64,000 nucleotides of DNA from SHZL01 sp963815185. GTDB lineage: Bacteria; Pseudomonadota; Gammaproteobacteria; Xanthomonadales; SZUA-36. Positions 44,705-54,049 of this stretch are shown here, piece by piece. The notes under the pieces were generated by a model. The model saw nothing but the letters and a program-made list of their open reading frames with translations. It was not told where the DNA came from and ran no database searches. Numbering within the stretch: position 1 is the first letter of the stretch; every line of letters starts with the position of its first letter. The DNA is taken from assembly GCA_963815185.1 (NCBI GenBank), contig CAWFGC010000003.1:248001-312000 (forward strand). The letters are read 5' to 3'. The translations under genes and the position numbers were made by a program.

Positions 44705-45617
44705 TCATTTCACGATGTACGTCGTCAGCTTGCCCAGTTTTTCGATGTTGCATTCGATCTTGTCGCCCGGCGCCAGATAAGGCGTATTTTTCATTCCCGC
44801 AATCACGCCCGGCGGGCTGCCGGTGGTGATCAAGTCGCCCGGCTGCAGCGTGGTATTGGACCACCATGAAACCAGCTCGGCGGTCTTGTAGACCATGTTC
44901 GCGGTATTGGAGTTTTGCCGTTCCTTGCCGTTCAGGGTCAACACCATCGGCAAGTTGTCGGGATCGCCGACCTCATCCAGGGTGACCAGGTAGGGCCCCA
45001 GCGGGCAGGAGCCGTTGAAGCTCTTGCCCAGCAAAATAACCATGTTGGAATGTTCCCTGGCCTGGATGTCCCGCGCCGACAGGTCATTGAAAATGGTGAC
45101 GCCAGCCACGTAGTCCAGGGCATCCTCCTTGCTCACCCGGAAGGCCTCTTTGCCGATGATGATGCCCATTTCTATTTCGTAATCGAGTTGCTGGGTGAAA
45201 TGCGGAATCTTGACCTTGGCCCCGCTCGGAACCACCGACGACGGCGCCTCCAGGAAACCGGTCGGATGCTCGAAATGAAAATCCTTCCAGTTGTGTGACT
45301 GCCACTCCGGCTCCTCCCATGTCGTCAGCTCCGACAGGTGAGCGGAGAAATTGCACGAGGTGTGCATGATCTTGCCCGGTTTGGGCACCGGCGCCTGCAA
45401 TTGGATGTCCTTGGCGGCGTAAACCGGACCCTGACCCGGAACTGCGGCCAGCTTGCGGGCTTGCCGTATGGCCGCTTCGCCCCGTTCGAGAAACTTGATC
45501 ATCGATGGTGGGTAATTTACCCTTGCTGGCGGCATGCAGATCCAGAATACCGCCCTTCACGACGACACCGATGGTAGCGGCGCCGGTTGATTTCACTTTA
45601 AAACTTGCCAGTTTCAT
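44705..45617 (-). CDS. fumarylacetoacetate hydrolase family protein, one frameshift near 5' end
   Basis: A protein of about 303 residues when one base is removed near 45516-45522 (TTT or CCC on the plus strand). The first frame from ATG 45617 gives MKLASFKVKSTGAATIGVVV and ILDLHAASKG. The second gives NYPPSMIKFLERGE and the full FAH catalytic domain, with the metal Glu pair in DYEIEMGIIIG, NDLSARDIQ and TTGSPPGV. The family includes oxaloacetate decarboxylases, 2-hydroxyhepta-2,4-diene-1,7-dioate isomerases and acylpyruvases. It could serve the lower part of a ring-cleavage route. Only the junction is damaged, so an error in the read is likely. Confidence 0.82.
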
Positions 45618-45627
45618 TATACAGTAC

Positions 45628-46728
45628 TCAATGTGCGGCCGAACGGCCAGGCTTCAGATTGGGAACCACGTGTTCACCCATCAGGCGAATCGTCTCGAGA
45701 TTGTCTTTCTCGTCTGCGCCGACCACTTCCAGCAACGGCAGGTTCAGGCCGGAGTCGACCAGTTCCTGGGTGATTTCCAGGCAATCCTCCGGACTGCCGG
45801 AAATGACCGTGAACTTGCGCATCATTTCATCTGTCACCAGATGGGTTACTTTGTCGTCCGTGCCATCGGCGATCGCCTTGCGGAATGGGTCCCAGGTTTC
45901 CTGGAGGCAGTCCGGAGCCACCCAGAATGATGTCATTCTTGATATTGCGAATCTTGTTGATCACGTAGGTCCCGGTGTAACTGCGGGTCGCATCACGCGC
46001 CTTGTCGCCGTCTTTCGAGCAGGAGCACAGAATGACGCCACCCACGGGGAAGTCATCCGGAAGTGTACGCCCGGCCTTTTGTGCGCCCGCTTGCATGTTG
46101 TCAATGGCGTAACGCACGAAGTGAGGCGCGGTCAGTCCTGCCAGCAGCATGCCATCGCTTTCCCTGCCGGACAGCTTTTGCATGAAGGGGCCGGTGGCGC
46201 CGACATAAATCGGAATGCGGGTGGCGAGGCCAGCAGCGGCGCGATCGAAGGCCGGCATGGTGGATTTGAAAAACTTGCCTTCGTATTCGAAGCGCTCACC
46301 CGACCAGATTTTGCGCATGATTTCCATGGACTCATGGTGCACCCCCACAGGTCTCATGACATCGATGTCGATATTCGAGGTACTCGATGCCTACCTTGCC
46401 AACGCCAAGGCCCATAATGAAACGGCCATTCGACAGTTCATCGATGGCAGCCGCTTCTGAAGCCTGAATGGTGGGGTGGCGCAAATACGGCGAGGTGATG
46501 CCGAGGCCTACGGGGATTTTTTTGGTCGCCATGGCCACAGCCGCAAGCGTAGTGAAACAACCTCGGGACTCAAGGCCGTATTGCCGGAACCAGTGATAGG
46601 CCTCGGCGATCCAGAAGCCACCGCTCATATTGGAAGCCTCTGTTTGTGCTGCATATTTCTGCATGGATGACAGGGGCTCATAGGATTTGAAAATCACGCC
46701 CGACTTTCGGATTCACTGTTGTGCTCAT
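45628..46728 (-). pseudogene. LLM class flavin-dependent oxidoreductase, split by three frameshifts
   Basis: Four frame segments together make a normal LLM protein of about 365 residues. ATG 46728, with AGGAGA upstream, reads MSTTVNPKVG. Then come IFKSYEPLSSMQKYA to GLGVGKVGIEYLE, next NIDIDVMRPVGVHHESMEIMRKIW to NIKNDIILGGSGLPP, and last ETWDPFRKAIADG to the end GEHVVPNLKPGRSAAH. Each switch is one extra base: in CCC at 46699-46701, somewhere at about 46378-46392, and in CC at 45900-45901. The total length is again a multiple of three. All parts look conserved, which favours sequence errors over decay. It heads the minus-strand hydrolase operon. Confidence 0.8.
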
Positions 46729-46801
46729 CGATTTCTCCTGGATTGATGGCTCAAGCCATCACGGTCATGCGGATACGGCAAAAGATTTCGCCGTTAACAT
46801 A

Positions 46802-46952
46802 TGACTCAATGTTAGGGGATGGAGCAGGATTTGTCTTGTCCATACATGAAGCTTGCTTGACTCAAAGCGCAGGAATCGATTCTCCCGCGGCCCCAAAGCC
46901 GCGGTCTGGCTGCCTTGACAGTACCTGTGTTTCCTCTTAACGTGACTCAAAG
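46802..46952. repeat. three TGACTCAA repeats upstream of the hydrolase operon
   Basis: TGACTCAA occurs at 46802, 46858 and 46943 in the 230 bp before the LLM gene. The last copy forms the small palindrome TGACT-CAA-AGTCA. Repeated short boxes in a promoter region could be regulator sites. The copies are not evenly spaced, so chance cannot be excluded. Confidence 0.3.
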
Positions 46953-47018
46953 TCATACCGTAGTGAAATCATACATAAAGTCTGTGCGTGCAAAGTCAAG
47001 CCCAGCCCGAAGGCGGGC

Positions 47019-47297
47019 ATGAAAAAATCTGCTGAACTATCGCCCACCGCCATGCCCGAATCCAGTGATCTCAAATCCTTGTTGGATAAGGCTTCGAGCG
47101 CCATTTTTCAGATTTTGCCGCAGCCCGATTCTGAGAAATTCGAGCACTATTCGATCACCAATCATAACGCGACTTTGTTGAGGTCAATGAGTGACGGATC
47201 AAGGCAATTAAGAACGCCATCGACGAAGCCGATCAAGAAGATTATACCGGCGAACTGGAGCGTGTTTTCGATGCTGTCGACATCAAGCGTTTGTAAC
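47019..47297 (+). other. unrecognised small gene or remnant with frame change
   Basis: ATG 47019 opens a frame reading MKKSAELSPTAMPESSDLKS and SEKFEHYSITNHNATLL. From about 47200 a different frame reads well to a TAA at 47295-47297 (AIKNAIDEADQEDYTGELERVFDAVDIKRL). Together they may be one broken protein of about 90 residues. No family was recognised. It lies beside a transposase remnant in a scrambled stretch. Confidence 0.25.
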
Positions 47298-47319
47298 ACC
47301 GGTAAAGCGGGGTAAGAGC

Positions 47320-47450
47320 ACAAAAGACGCTACAGCAAAAGAGAACCAGACGCCGGCTGAGCGCCGGGCAGCAATGGCCTGGGCAAAGCGACTTAAACGG
47401 GGTGTTCCAGATCGAAATTGAAATCTGCGGCAAATGTGCCGGGGCCGCGT
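47320..47450 (+). mobile_element. IS91-type transposase C-terminal remnant
   Basis: One frame reads DATAKENQTPAERRAAMAWAK followed by RLKR. After one base in GGGG (47399-47402), the shifted frame continues VFQIEIEICGKCAGA. The block TPAERRAAMxWAxRLKRVFxIxIExCxxCGGA is, from memory, the conserved zinc-finger tail of IS91-family transposases. The expected sequence after it (AVKVIACIEDP) is lost, and the stretch runs into the terminator of the TonB receptor gene. It is a short fossil marking past insertion. Confidence 0.65.
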
Positions 47451-47485
47451 TGGCTCATCGCTTGTGCTTCCCATTAACCTTTAAC

Positions 47486-47515
47486 AAAAAAGCGCCCGTT
47501 ATCGGTAACGGGCGC
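47486..47515 (-). terminator. rho-independent terminator of the TonB receptor gene
   Basis: Read on the minus strand, GCGCCCGTTA and TAACGGGCGC form a perfect 10-bp stem with a 4-base loop followed by six T. It lies 40 bp after the receptor stop codon. Confidence 0.88.
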
Positions 47516-47556
47516 TTTTGCAAAGACCTGCCTTCGGCTGGTTGTTTTGCCACTCT

Positions 47557-49911
47557 CTAGAAGAAATTGTATTGAACGGACAAAGACCACTCCGCAGGAC
47601 GACCGTAGAGGTTGTCGGCGTAGGATGCTGAAGTACCATAGGATGAATTGCCGGTAATCAAATACGTTTGATCCGTAATGTTTCGGAATGCCAGGATACC
47701 TTCCCATCGCCCATCATTCGTCTGCAAAGTGATTGCGGCATTCAGCAGGGTGTAGTCACCCTGAAAAAGCTGCGGCGTATTGATTGCATCATTGTACTGG
47801 GAGTCATGGAAAGACCAGTCAACACGCGGAACGAGAGTCGCCCAATCGCCAATATCAAAGGTATAAGCCACACCCAGAGCAGTGCTCCACTTGGGTGTAT
47901 TGACCAGTTTGTTATCCTTGAATACAGGCGTTGCGTTGTTTATCACACTGGGATCAAGTCTGTCGTAGCTGGCATCGATGTATCCGGCAGACGCCGTGAT
48001 GTACCAGCGATCCGTCGGCACCAGGGTTAACTCAACTTCGCCGCCTTCAATAGTTGCCTTGCCACCGTTAAAGGTGATGGGGTTGAATGTCTCGCGAACA
48101 ATGATTTGCAGATCATCGTAATCAGTGTGAAACAGTGCCATGTTTAACCGCGCTTTATGATCAAATAAATCAGCCTTTAACCCAACTTCGTAGGTTTGGG
48201 CAGTTTCCGGTTGAAAACTACTGGGCTCAGCGGTAAAAGCAGTAAATCGTTGATCGAAACCACCACTTTTGAATCCTTCCGAGTATGAGCCATAAACCAG
48301 TAAATTATCAGTGGCCTGATACGCCAGGTTGAGCATCACGTTGGTATCATCAAATTTTTCTTTGAACTCAGCAAAGGTCGCCAACCTGTCACCCGCTGGA
48401 ATGGGAGCGCCAAAAGACGGCAGGTAAAAACCAACAAAGTTTGGCCATGTGGGCGCAAAGAAGCCACTCGCAGACGAATCGCCAAGCGATATTTGGTCCG
48501 GTGTGAAGCGTTTGGTATCTTCGGTGTATCTGATACCAAAAGTGAAAGCCAATTGCTGTGTGAGGTCGTAAGTGCTCTGAAAGAAAGCAGCCTTCGAATC
48601 ATTATCATAGATACCGCCGCTTTGTATCGAGCCCACCGGAAGAAAGACGGGGTTTCGATTGAAGCCATCCTCCTGAAAATAATAGAGTCCGAACAGCCAG
48701 CTCATTCTCTCTTCCATCAACTTGCCGGAAAACTGAAATTCCTGGCTGAATTGATGATGATCGTAGAAATCCTGCGTGGCGAAAATATTGGCGGGAGTAT
48801 TATCGCCGTCCCTTGAAGATTCCATTTCCATTTCGCGATAAGCGGTAATCGACTTGACCGTCAACCAGTCGACCGCATCCCAGGTCATCTCGGCGCTAAT
48901 ACCCCGGACATCCAAGTCCGATTTGACCGGAAAAGTGCCTTCGGATTTGAATGCTCCGATAAAACTGTCGGGACCAACGCATCCGGGTGCACCACCTGCA
49001 CCCACACCCGGGGGCGGAAAGGATGGCGGACCGGCGACGCCAAAGTCAGGATTGATATTGACGGCGCTGCAACTATCGAGCAAACCGTTGCCAAAAGTGC
49101 CAAAAGCCATTTTGTCATTCACGCCGGCGGAAACGGTGGGCGCGCCATTTTCACGAATTCTGGTAGCGTCCACTGCCAGATAAAGTTGAAATTTGTCACC
49201 GGGATTCCATAGCGCCGAAGCCCTGAAGGCCAGGCTGTCGTCATCTCCGGTTTTTACGCCGTCATAAACGCGGGTTACGTATCCATCACGGTTGCGGGAA
49301 GAAACAGCGAGATTGACTGCCAGTTGATCCGTAATCGGTGCATTTGCCTTGGCGGTGACAAAAAACATGTTGTCGTTGCCTACCTGGATCTGTACGCTGG
49401 CCCTTTTCTCCTGGTCAGGCCTTTTGGAGTAAATCGCAACTGCGCCGCCAATCGTGTTGCGCCCAAAAAGAGTTCCCTGGGGACCACGCAGTATTTCAAT
49501 ACGATTTACGTCCAGGAAATCGAGTACGTTACCCACGGATCGTGCCATATATACACCGTCGATATAGAGTCCGACACCCGGGTCGGTTACGGGAGTGAAG
49601 TCCGTTTGTCCGATACCCCGAATAAAAATCTGCGCGGCTGATTTGGAGCCTGACGAAGGAGAACCCGAATCGAAGGTCAGGTTTGGCGTGATGTCGCTCA
49701 ACTTGTCCGTAGAGTCGACCTGACGATATTCCAGTTCCTTTTCAGTGAAGGCCGAAATTGCAATTGGCGTCGATTGCAGGTTTTCCTCCCGCTTCCGGGC
49801 GGTAACGATTACCTCTTCCAACTCGAAACCCGTTTCGGTTGCGTACAGACGTGGTGTTACCACCAAGCTTGCCAGTAGCAGAACCAATAACATGTAACGT
49901 GATCTCTTCAT
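47557..49911 (-). CDS. TonB-dependent receptor
   Basis: A 784-residue outer-membrane receptor. It has a signal peptide (MLLVLLLASLVVTPRLYA), then the plug domain starting ELEEVIVTARKREENLQSTPIAIS, with GIGQTDFTPVTDPGVGLYIDGVY and IEILRGPQGTLFGRNTIGG, and a 22-strand barrel domain ending in Phe (SVQYNFF). I start at ATG 49911 after GGGGAGA; the frame extends to 49956. Receptors of this subgroup take up small organic molecules or siderophores, energised by TonB-ExbBD. It is a single-gene unit with its own terminator and lies next to an aromatic-acid type CoA ligase. Confidence 0.95.
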   Translation of the reverse strand: MKRSRYMLLVLLLASLVVTPRLYATETGFELEEVIVTARKREENLQSTPIAISAFTEKELEYRQVDSTDKLSDITPNLTFDSGSPSSGSKSAAQIFIRGIGQTDFTPVTDPGVGLYIDGVYMARSVGNVLDFLDVNRIEILRGPQGTLFGRNTIGGAVAIYSKRPDQEKRASVQIQVGNDNMFFVTAKANAPITDQLAVNLAVSSRNRDGYVTRVYDGVKTGDDDSLAFRASALWNPGDKFQLYLAVDATRIRENGAPTVSAGVNDKMAFGTFGNGLLDSCSAVNINPDFGVAGPPSFPPPGVGAGGAPGCVGPDSFIGAFKSEGTFPVKSDLDVRGISAEMTWDAVDWLTVKSITAYREMEMESSRDGDNTPANIFATQDFYDHHQFSQEFQFSGKLMEERMSWLFGLYYFQEDGFNRNPVFLPVGSIQSGGIYDNDSKAAFFQSTYDLTQQLAFTFGIRYTEDTKRFTPDQISLGDSSASGFFAPTWPNFVGFYLPSFGAPIPAGDRLATFAEFKEKFDDTNVMLNLAYQATDNLLVYGSYSEGFKSGGFDQRFTAFTAEPSSFQPETAQTYEVGLKADLFDHKARLNMALFHTDYDDLQIIVRETFNPITFNGGKATIEGGEVELTLVPTDRWYITASAGYIDASYDRLDPSVINNATPVFKDNKLVNTPKWSTALGVAYTFDIGDWATLVPRVDWSFHDSQYNDAINTPQLFQGDYTLLNAAITLQTNDGRWEGILAFRNITDQTYLITGNSSYGTSASYADNLYGRPAEWSLSVQYNFF

Positions 49912-50025
49912 TCTTATCTCCCCGGTGCCCGTTATGGATAGAAATTGTGAACCCATACTAGTTCTTTATATCCCGGTGCCGCAATGAAACACAAAGGATG
50001 TCTCTTTCACAAGGATATTGAAAAA

Positions 50026-51594
50026 TCAGGTACACACGACCTGATCCCGCAGCAGCTTGCGGTTCACTTTGCCCGTATTGCCGCGTGGAAGCTGTTGGAC
50101 AAGCCGATATTCACGCGGCCTCTTGTAACTCGAAAGCGCTGTTTTGTTGACATGCTCTTTTAAATCATCCGCACGGACCCCGGCTGCACAAATAACGAAT
50201 GCAGTCACTTGCTGGCCCCATTGATCATCGGGCAAGCCGATCACCACACATTCGCTCACTCCGGGGTGACTGAGTACGGCGCTTTCAACTTCACTGGGAG
50301 TAATGTTGATCCCGCCGGTGATGATCATGTCGTCGAGACGCCCTTTGAGATACAGATAGCCATCTGGATCCATCACCCCAATATCACCAGAACGCCACCA
50401 ACGACCTGAGAAAATCCTGCGCGCAAGTGCCGGCTGCTCCCAGAGTTGATTCGCAACCGATGGTCCACTGATTAGCACCTCCCCCTCTTGACCCGGGGGC
50501 ACAAGATCGTCGACAGCCCCACCGGGCTTAACGATACGGATATCCACTTCCATGGCTGGCTTGCCCACACTCTCCAATGTGTCGTCGCTAACGTAATCTT
50601 CCGGCAACATCACCGTGCAGCCGCCCCAGGAACCGGTTTCGGTCGTGCCGTAGGTATTGATGATATTTCTGCAGACCCTGTTACGGATCTGCGCCATGGT
50701 CGCCCGGTCCATGGGCTCACCGGCGTAACCGACTCGCTCCAGTGAGGACAGGTCGTAATTCTCTACGGGGCCTCTCAGAAGCATTCGCCACATGGTGGGA
50801 ACCAGGAAACAGACTGTGGCCTTTTCTTCTTCGATGGCTCGAAGGTACGTCTCGGGATCCCACTGGCTGAGGTAAGTGATTTTTGACATGCCGTAAAGAA
50901 AGGGCAATGTGCAGTTGTACCAGCCGATAAAGGCGGTGGTGAAGGTATTGATGCTGCTGGCCTTGGCGTGGGCTGACATGTAGTGGGAACCGCAGCGGGC
51001 ACTGGCCAGCAGTGTGCGGTGCGTATGGATCACGCCTTTGGGTATGCCGGTTGTGCCGGAAGACAGTGCAATAACCGCGGCGTCATCAGGTTCAACAGGC
51101 ATCGGTTCAATATCCGGCTCATATTGAGCAAGATCCCGGGGAATAACAGGATTACCGGCCCCTGCCAGGGATTGTTTTGGCGTAATACTTGATGCGGATC
51201 GCACTGCTGCGGTGATCCAATCCGCATTTTGGCGCAGGGAATGGGCCATTTGCTCAAAGGCCCCATCGTAGACCAACACGCGCGGGGTGATGCGCTCCAG
51301 GATTGCCGACAACACCGGTTCGGATTCACGCGTGTGCAAGGCAACCGGTATTGCTGCCAGTTCAATGGTTCCAAACAGGGCAATGACATGAGATATGGAG
51401 GGCGGCATCAATAGGGCCACGCGATCACCCTTGCGCACGCCCAGGGTGTGCAGCAGCTTGGCCATCCGTTGCACCCGATCCAGCAGCTCGGCATAGCGGT
51501 ATCGGCTCGTACTATCGACGATGGCTTCGTTGTCTGGATAGCTGTCAGCAGCGCGGTGAATCAAATCCCGTAAAGTAAGGGCCGGATCAGACAT
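50026..51594 (-). CDS. acyl-CoA ligase (AMP-forming), possibly feruloyl-CoA-type
   Basis: A 522-residue ANL ligase. The P-loop ALSSGTTGIPKGV is at about residue 178, followed by TYGTTETGSWGG, RSGDIGVMDPDGYLYLKGR and the catalytic Lys in RGNTGKVNRKLL. It is translated from ATG 51594, whose A is the last base of the crotonase stop (TGATG), so the pair is coupled. Because the partner resembles hydroxycinnamoyl-CoA hydratase-lyase, an arylpropenoic acid such as ferulate or coumarate is the best guess for substrate. Other aryl or fatty acids remain possible. Confidence 0.85.
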   Translation of the reverse strand: MSDPALTLRDLIHRAADSYPDNEAIVDSTSRYRYAELLDRVQRMAKLLHTLGVRKGDRVALLMPPSISHVIALFGTIELAAIPVALHTRESEPVLSAILERITPRVLVYDGAFEQMAHSLRQNADWITAAVRSASSITPKQSLAGAGNPVIPRDLAQYEPDIEPMPVEPDDAAVIALSSGTTGIPKGVIHTHRTLLASARCGSHYMSAHAKASSINTFTTAFIGWYNCTLPFLYGMSKITYLSQWDPETYLRAIEEEKATVCFLVPTMWRMLLRGPVENYDLSSLERVGYAGEPMDRATMAQIRNRVCRNIINTYGTTETGSWGGCTVMLPEDYVSDDTLESVGKPAMEVDIRIVKPGGAVDDLVPPGQEGEVLISGPSVANQLWEQPALARRIFSGRWWRSGDIGVMDPDGYLYLKGRLDDMIITGGINITPSEVESAVLSHPGVSECVVIGLPDDQWGQQVTAFVICAAGVRADDLKEHVNKTALSSYKRPREYRLVQQLPRGNTGKVNRKLLRDQVVCT

Positions 51595-52418
51595 CAAACA
51601 TCATCACGCTTTATCCGATAGTTTTCCAAGCCCGGTTTGTACTCCCGCTTTTTGAAGGACTGCAATGCAGTGCGTATCCAGTCATCACCGGTCATCCGAG
51701 ACAGCTCGAAGAGCTTGGCAATCTCGTAATCGATGGCTTCAGGGAAGTCCATGTCGAAAATCCGCTCATACACTTGCTTTGTCTTCTCAAGAACCATACG
51801 GCCTTTTTTCACCAATCCGTTGACCACCTTTTGGGTATGAGCATTCAATTCAGCCAGGGGCACCGCTTTTGATGCCCACCCAAGCTTGACCGCATCTTTG
51901 CCGTTGAAAGTATCAGCAGTCAGAGCGTAGTAGAGCGCCTGCTTTCGGGATGGCATATTGTTCGCCACTGTCCAGGTCGTTCCTCCGCCCGGGAAAATTC
52001 CAAAATTCACTTCGGAAAGGCCCCAGACAGACTCTTCTGCAGCGATTGCGATATCGCATAAGCCCACCACCTGCATGCCACCGCCAAAACACCAGCCATT
52101 GACCTTGGCAATGGTCACGGCAGGGAAAGCCTTCAAATGCTTCATCCAGACAAATGAATAACCGACACCTTCCATAAACTTGGCCGGTTCATCCCAATTG
52201 TCAAAAAAACACTTTTCCAGGTCCATGCCGCCACAAAATGCGTCGCCGGACCCGGTCAAAACCAGGACTTTGGTCCTGGCTGCTTCAACTGTTTCCAGCG
52301 CTTCGCACATTTCTGCATGTAATGCAGGGCTCATGCAGTTTTTCTTTTCTGGTCTGTTTAAAGTGATGGTTGCGACTTCATCATTAATTTCGAGAATAAT
52401 GTTCTTGAACTGATCCAT
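51594..52418 (-). CDS. crotonase family protein, hydroxycinnamoyl-CoA hydratase-lyase-like
   Basis: A 274-residue crotonase. NGWCFGGG and GLSEVNFGI are shared with Pseudomonas 4-hydroxycinnamoyl-CoA hydratase-lyase, as are LNRPEKKNCMSPAL and a YxxAKLxxSR-like segment near the C-terminus. The catalytic Glu (in LSEVN) is present, and one Tyr is available in DYEIAKL. The Ser of the family's GGGFSPL is Gln here (GGGMQVV), so the substrate may differ. Such enzymes hydrate the side-chain double bond of an aryl-propenoyl-CoA and release an aromatic aldehyde and acetyl-CoA. AGAGG precedes the ATG. Confidence 0.85.
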   Translation of the reverse strand: MDQFKNIILEINDEVATITLNRPEKKNCMSPALHAEMCEALETVEAARTKVLVLTGSGDAFCGGMDLEKCFFDNWDEPAKFMEGVGYSFVWMKHLKAFPAVTIAKVNGWCFGGGMQVVGLCDIAIAAEESVWGLSEVNFGIFPGGGTTWTVANNMPSRKQALYYALTADTFNGKDAVKLGWASKAVPLAELNAHTQKVVNGLVKKGRMVLEKTKQVYERIFDMDFPEAIDYEIAKLFELSRMTGDDWIRTALQSFKKREYKPGLENYRIKRDDV

Positions 52419-52644
52419 TCTGCTTGCCTCTGGCGGCTTCCCGCGCTGCTCACATTAAGAATTAAGATATCAGGAGTGTAAGGAGCATAAACACTTTTTT
52501 TCATGAAACCCACATGTATTGAACCGCCTTTCAAACCAGTTTTCCAGCAGCTTTTCAGCCATGTCAGCCTGAAAGTTCGCTTGCTTGGACGCCCGGGACA
52601 GGATTCCTCCCCCGTGAGAAATCTATATCAGGCTGATTGCCAGG

Positions 52645-52839
52645 CTCGGGGCGAAACATACCGTGTTACGCGCTGTATTGACCAAACGGGTGCAGCCGGG
52701 CGTCGCCTACACTACATTTCATTTTCCCGTCAGCGGGGCGAATGTGATAACCATCGACAACTCCGACTGGGGGACGAATTGCCCGGAATACAAGGTGACG
52801 GTCGTGCAGGTCACGCGTGTGACCGAGCAGTCCCGCTGA
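52645..52839 (+). pseudogene. formate dehydrogenase alpha-subunit C-terminal remnant
   Basis: In the 744-bp gap between two genes one frame gives about 64 residues ending at TGA 52837. It contains VQPGVAYTTFHFP, NVITIDNSDWGTNCPEYKVT and VVQVTRV. This is the C-terminal end of the molybdopterin-dinucleotide-binding domain of NAD-linked formate dehydrogenase alpha subunits (YTTFHHP, DWATNCPEYKVTAVQV). Nothing of the other roughly 850 residues is in the window. It is a deletion or recombination relic. The rest of the gap (52419-52644 and 52840-53141) shows no supported gene. Confidence 0.75.
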
Positions 52840-53162
52840 CAGCGTGAATACCGCGCCTTTGCCGAAAAGTAACAGGACCTGCTTGAAAGAGCCAGGACTT
52901 GAGTTGAACATACCCAATTGAATGTCGGGCTCCACCGAAAGTTGGCTTATTTGAAGAAACCCATCGTTCAAACATACGGCTGCTCAACGTTCAGCGGCAC
53001 GGTGTCTTTTGCCCTGCAGGCAGGAATTGGTCTGAAATAGAGCTGTAGCAGGGCAGAATCCAGCTTCGTATATTCAAATCCGGAGAGATTTCGCAATCCC
53101 CCAAGGTAAATATGAGTTTACGGACTTCCCACTAACTGTGAATTTGTTGCAATATAGCTTTA

Positions 53163-53954
53163 ATGCTACCTATCCTCGCCGGCAAGCTGCAGCTCAACTG
53201 GAAACCTGACGACACCATGGTGGTGTATGTGGGTGTGAACCGCGGCGTCAAGGCGGCCAGCTACAACGCCCCGCTACCGGGCGGCTTGGGCGTTCCGGAT
53301 TCTTTCCTGCCTTACAAGAAAGAAGTTCTTTATTCCTATGAAGCCGGACTAAAGAAGACCCTGGCTGACGGCAGAACGCGTATTTCGCTGGATGCATTCT
53401 ATTACGACTACCAGCACTACCAGACCTTCCTGTTTACCGGTGTCGGCGGGGTCGTGCTCAATAGCGATGCAGACAATTACGGGGCCGAACTCTCGATTCA
53501 ATCCTCTCCGGCCGATGGCTGGGATGTGATGCTTGGCATTTCCGCGTTCAATGCTACCGTCAAGGACGTGCCGTTGCGGATCAACTCCCCGCTGCCGCCA
53601 CGGGACGTAAAGCCCACCTACGCCCCGGAACTGCAGGCCATGGGTTTGATACGCTACTCGTGGGCCGCGATGAACAGGAACATGGCGCAGGCGGTCAACG
53701 CCTCTTATTCCGACAAGTACTATTACAATCTGCGCAATTTCGACGCCGACCAGTTTGACAGTTACACCGAGGTGAACTTGCGCTGGTCATGGGCCTCCGC
53801 AGACTTGCATTGGGAAATTGCGGCATTGGTCAACAACCTGACCGACGAGCGCATCGGTATCCAGGGCTTCGACCTGGCGACACTGTGTGGCTGTAACGAA
53901 ATTTCCTTCAAGGCACCGCGGTGGTACGGCCTCAACGTGAGGTATTCGTTCTAA
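53163..53954 (+). pseudogene. TonB-dependent receptor, C-terminal barrel fragment
   Basis: 263 residues that match the last third of a TonB-dependent receptor barrel: GKLQLNWKPDDTMVVYVGVNRGVKAASYN, SYEAGLKKTLADGRTRISLDAFYYDY, YGAELSIQSSPADGWDV and a C-terminal Phe (LNVRYSF). The signal peptide, plug domain and first two thirds of the barrel are missing. Upstream sequence is non-coding except for a formate dehydrogenase tail. The frame is open back to 53142 without a ribosome site. It is a 5'-truncated relic and could not insert in the membrane as a receptor. Confidence 0.85.
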
Positions 53955-54049
53955 CAAAAAATCTTATTCGGCCCCATCCTGCCAGCCCACTGGCAGGACG
54001 GGGATCTGAGCCGAATGGCAGCCATGTTGCCGACTGGTGTTTGCACTGC

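Noticed and set aside
45628..46728. Programmed frameshifting in the LLM gene
   Set aside because: Three separate shifts without slippery heptamers, in a region where other genes show the same kind of extra base, are better explained by errors.
46719..46940. A 73-codon plus-strand frame upstream of the LLM gene
   Set aside because: It lies in the promoter region of the minus-strand operon, has no ribosome site and no recognisable sequence.
52666..52971. A 101-codon minus-strand frame in the gap after the crotonase
   Set aside because: It overlaps the formate dehydrogenase tail, whose conserved motifs are on the plus strand, and has no features of its own.
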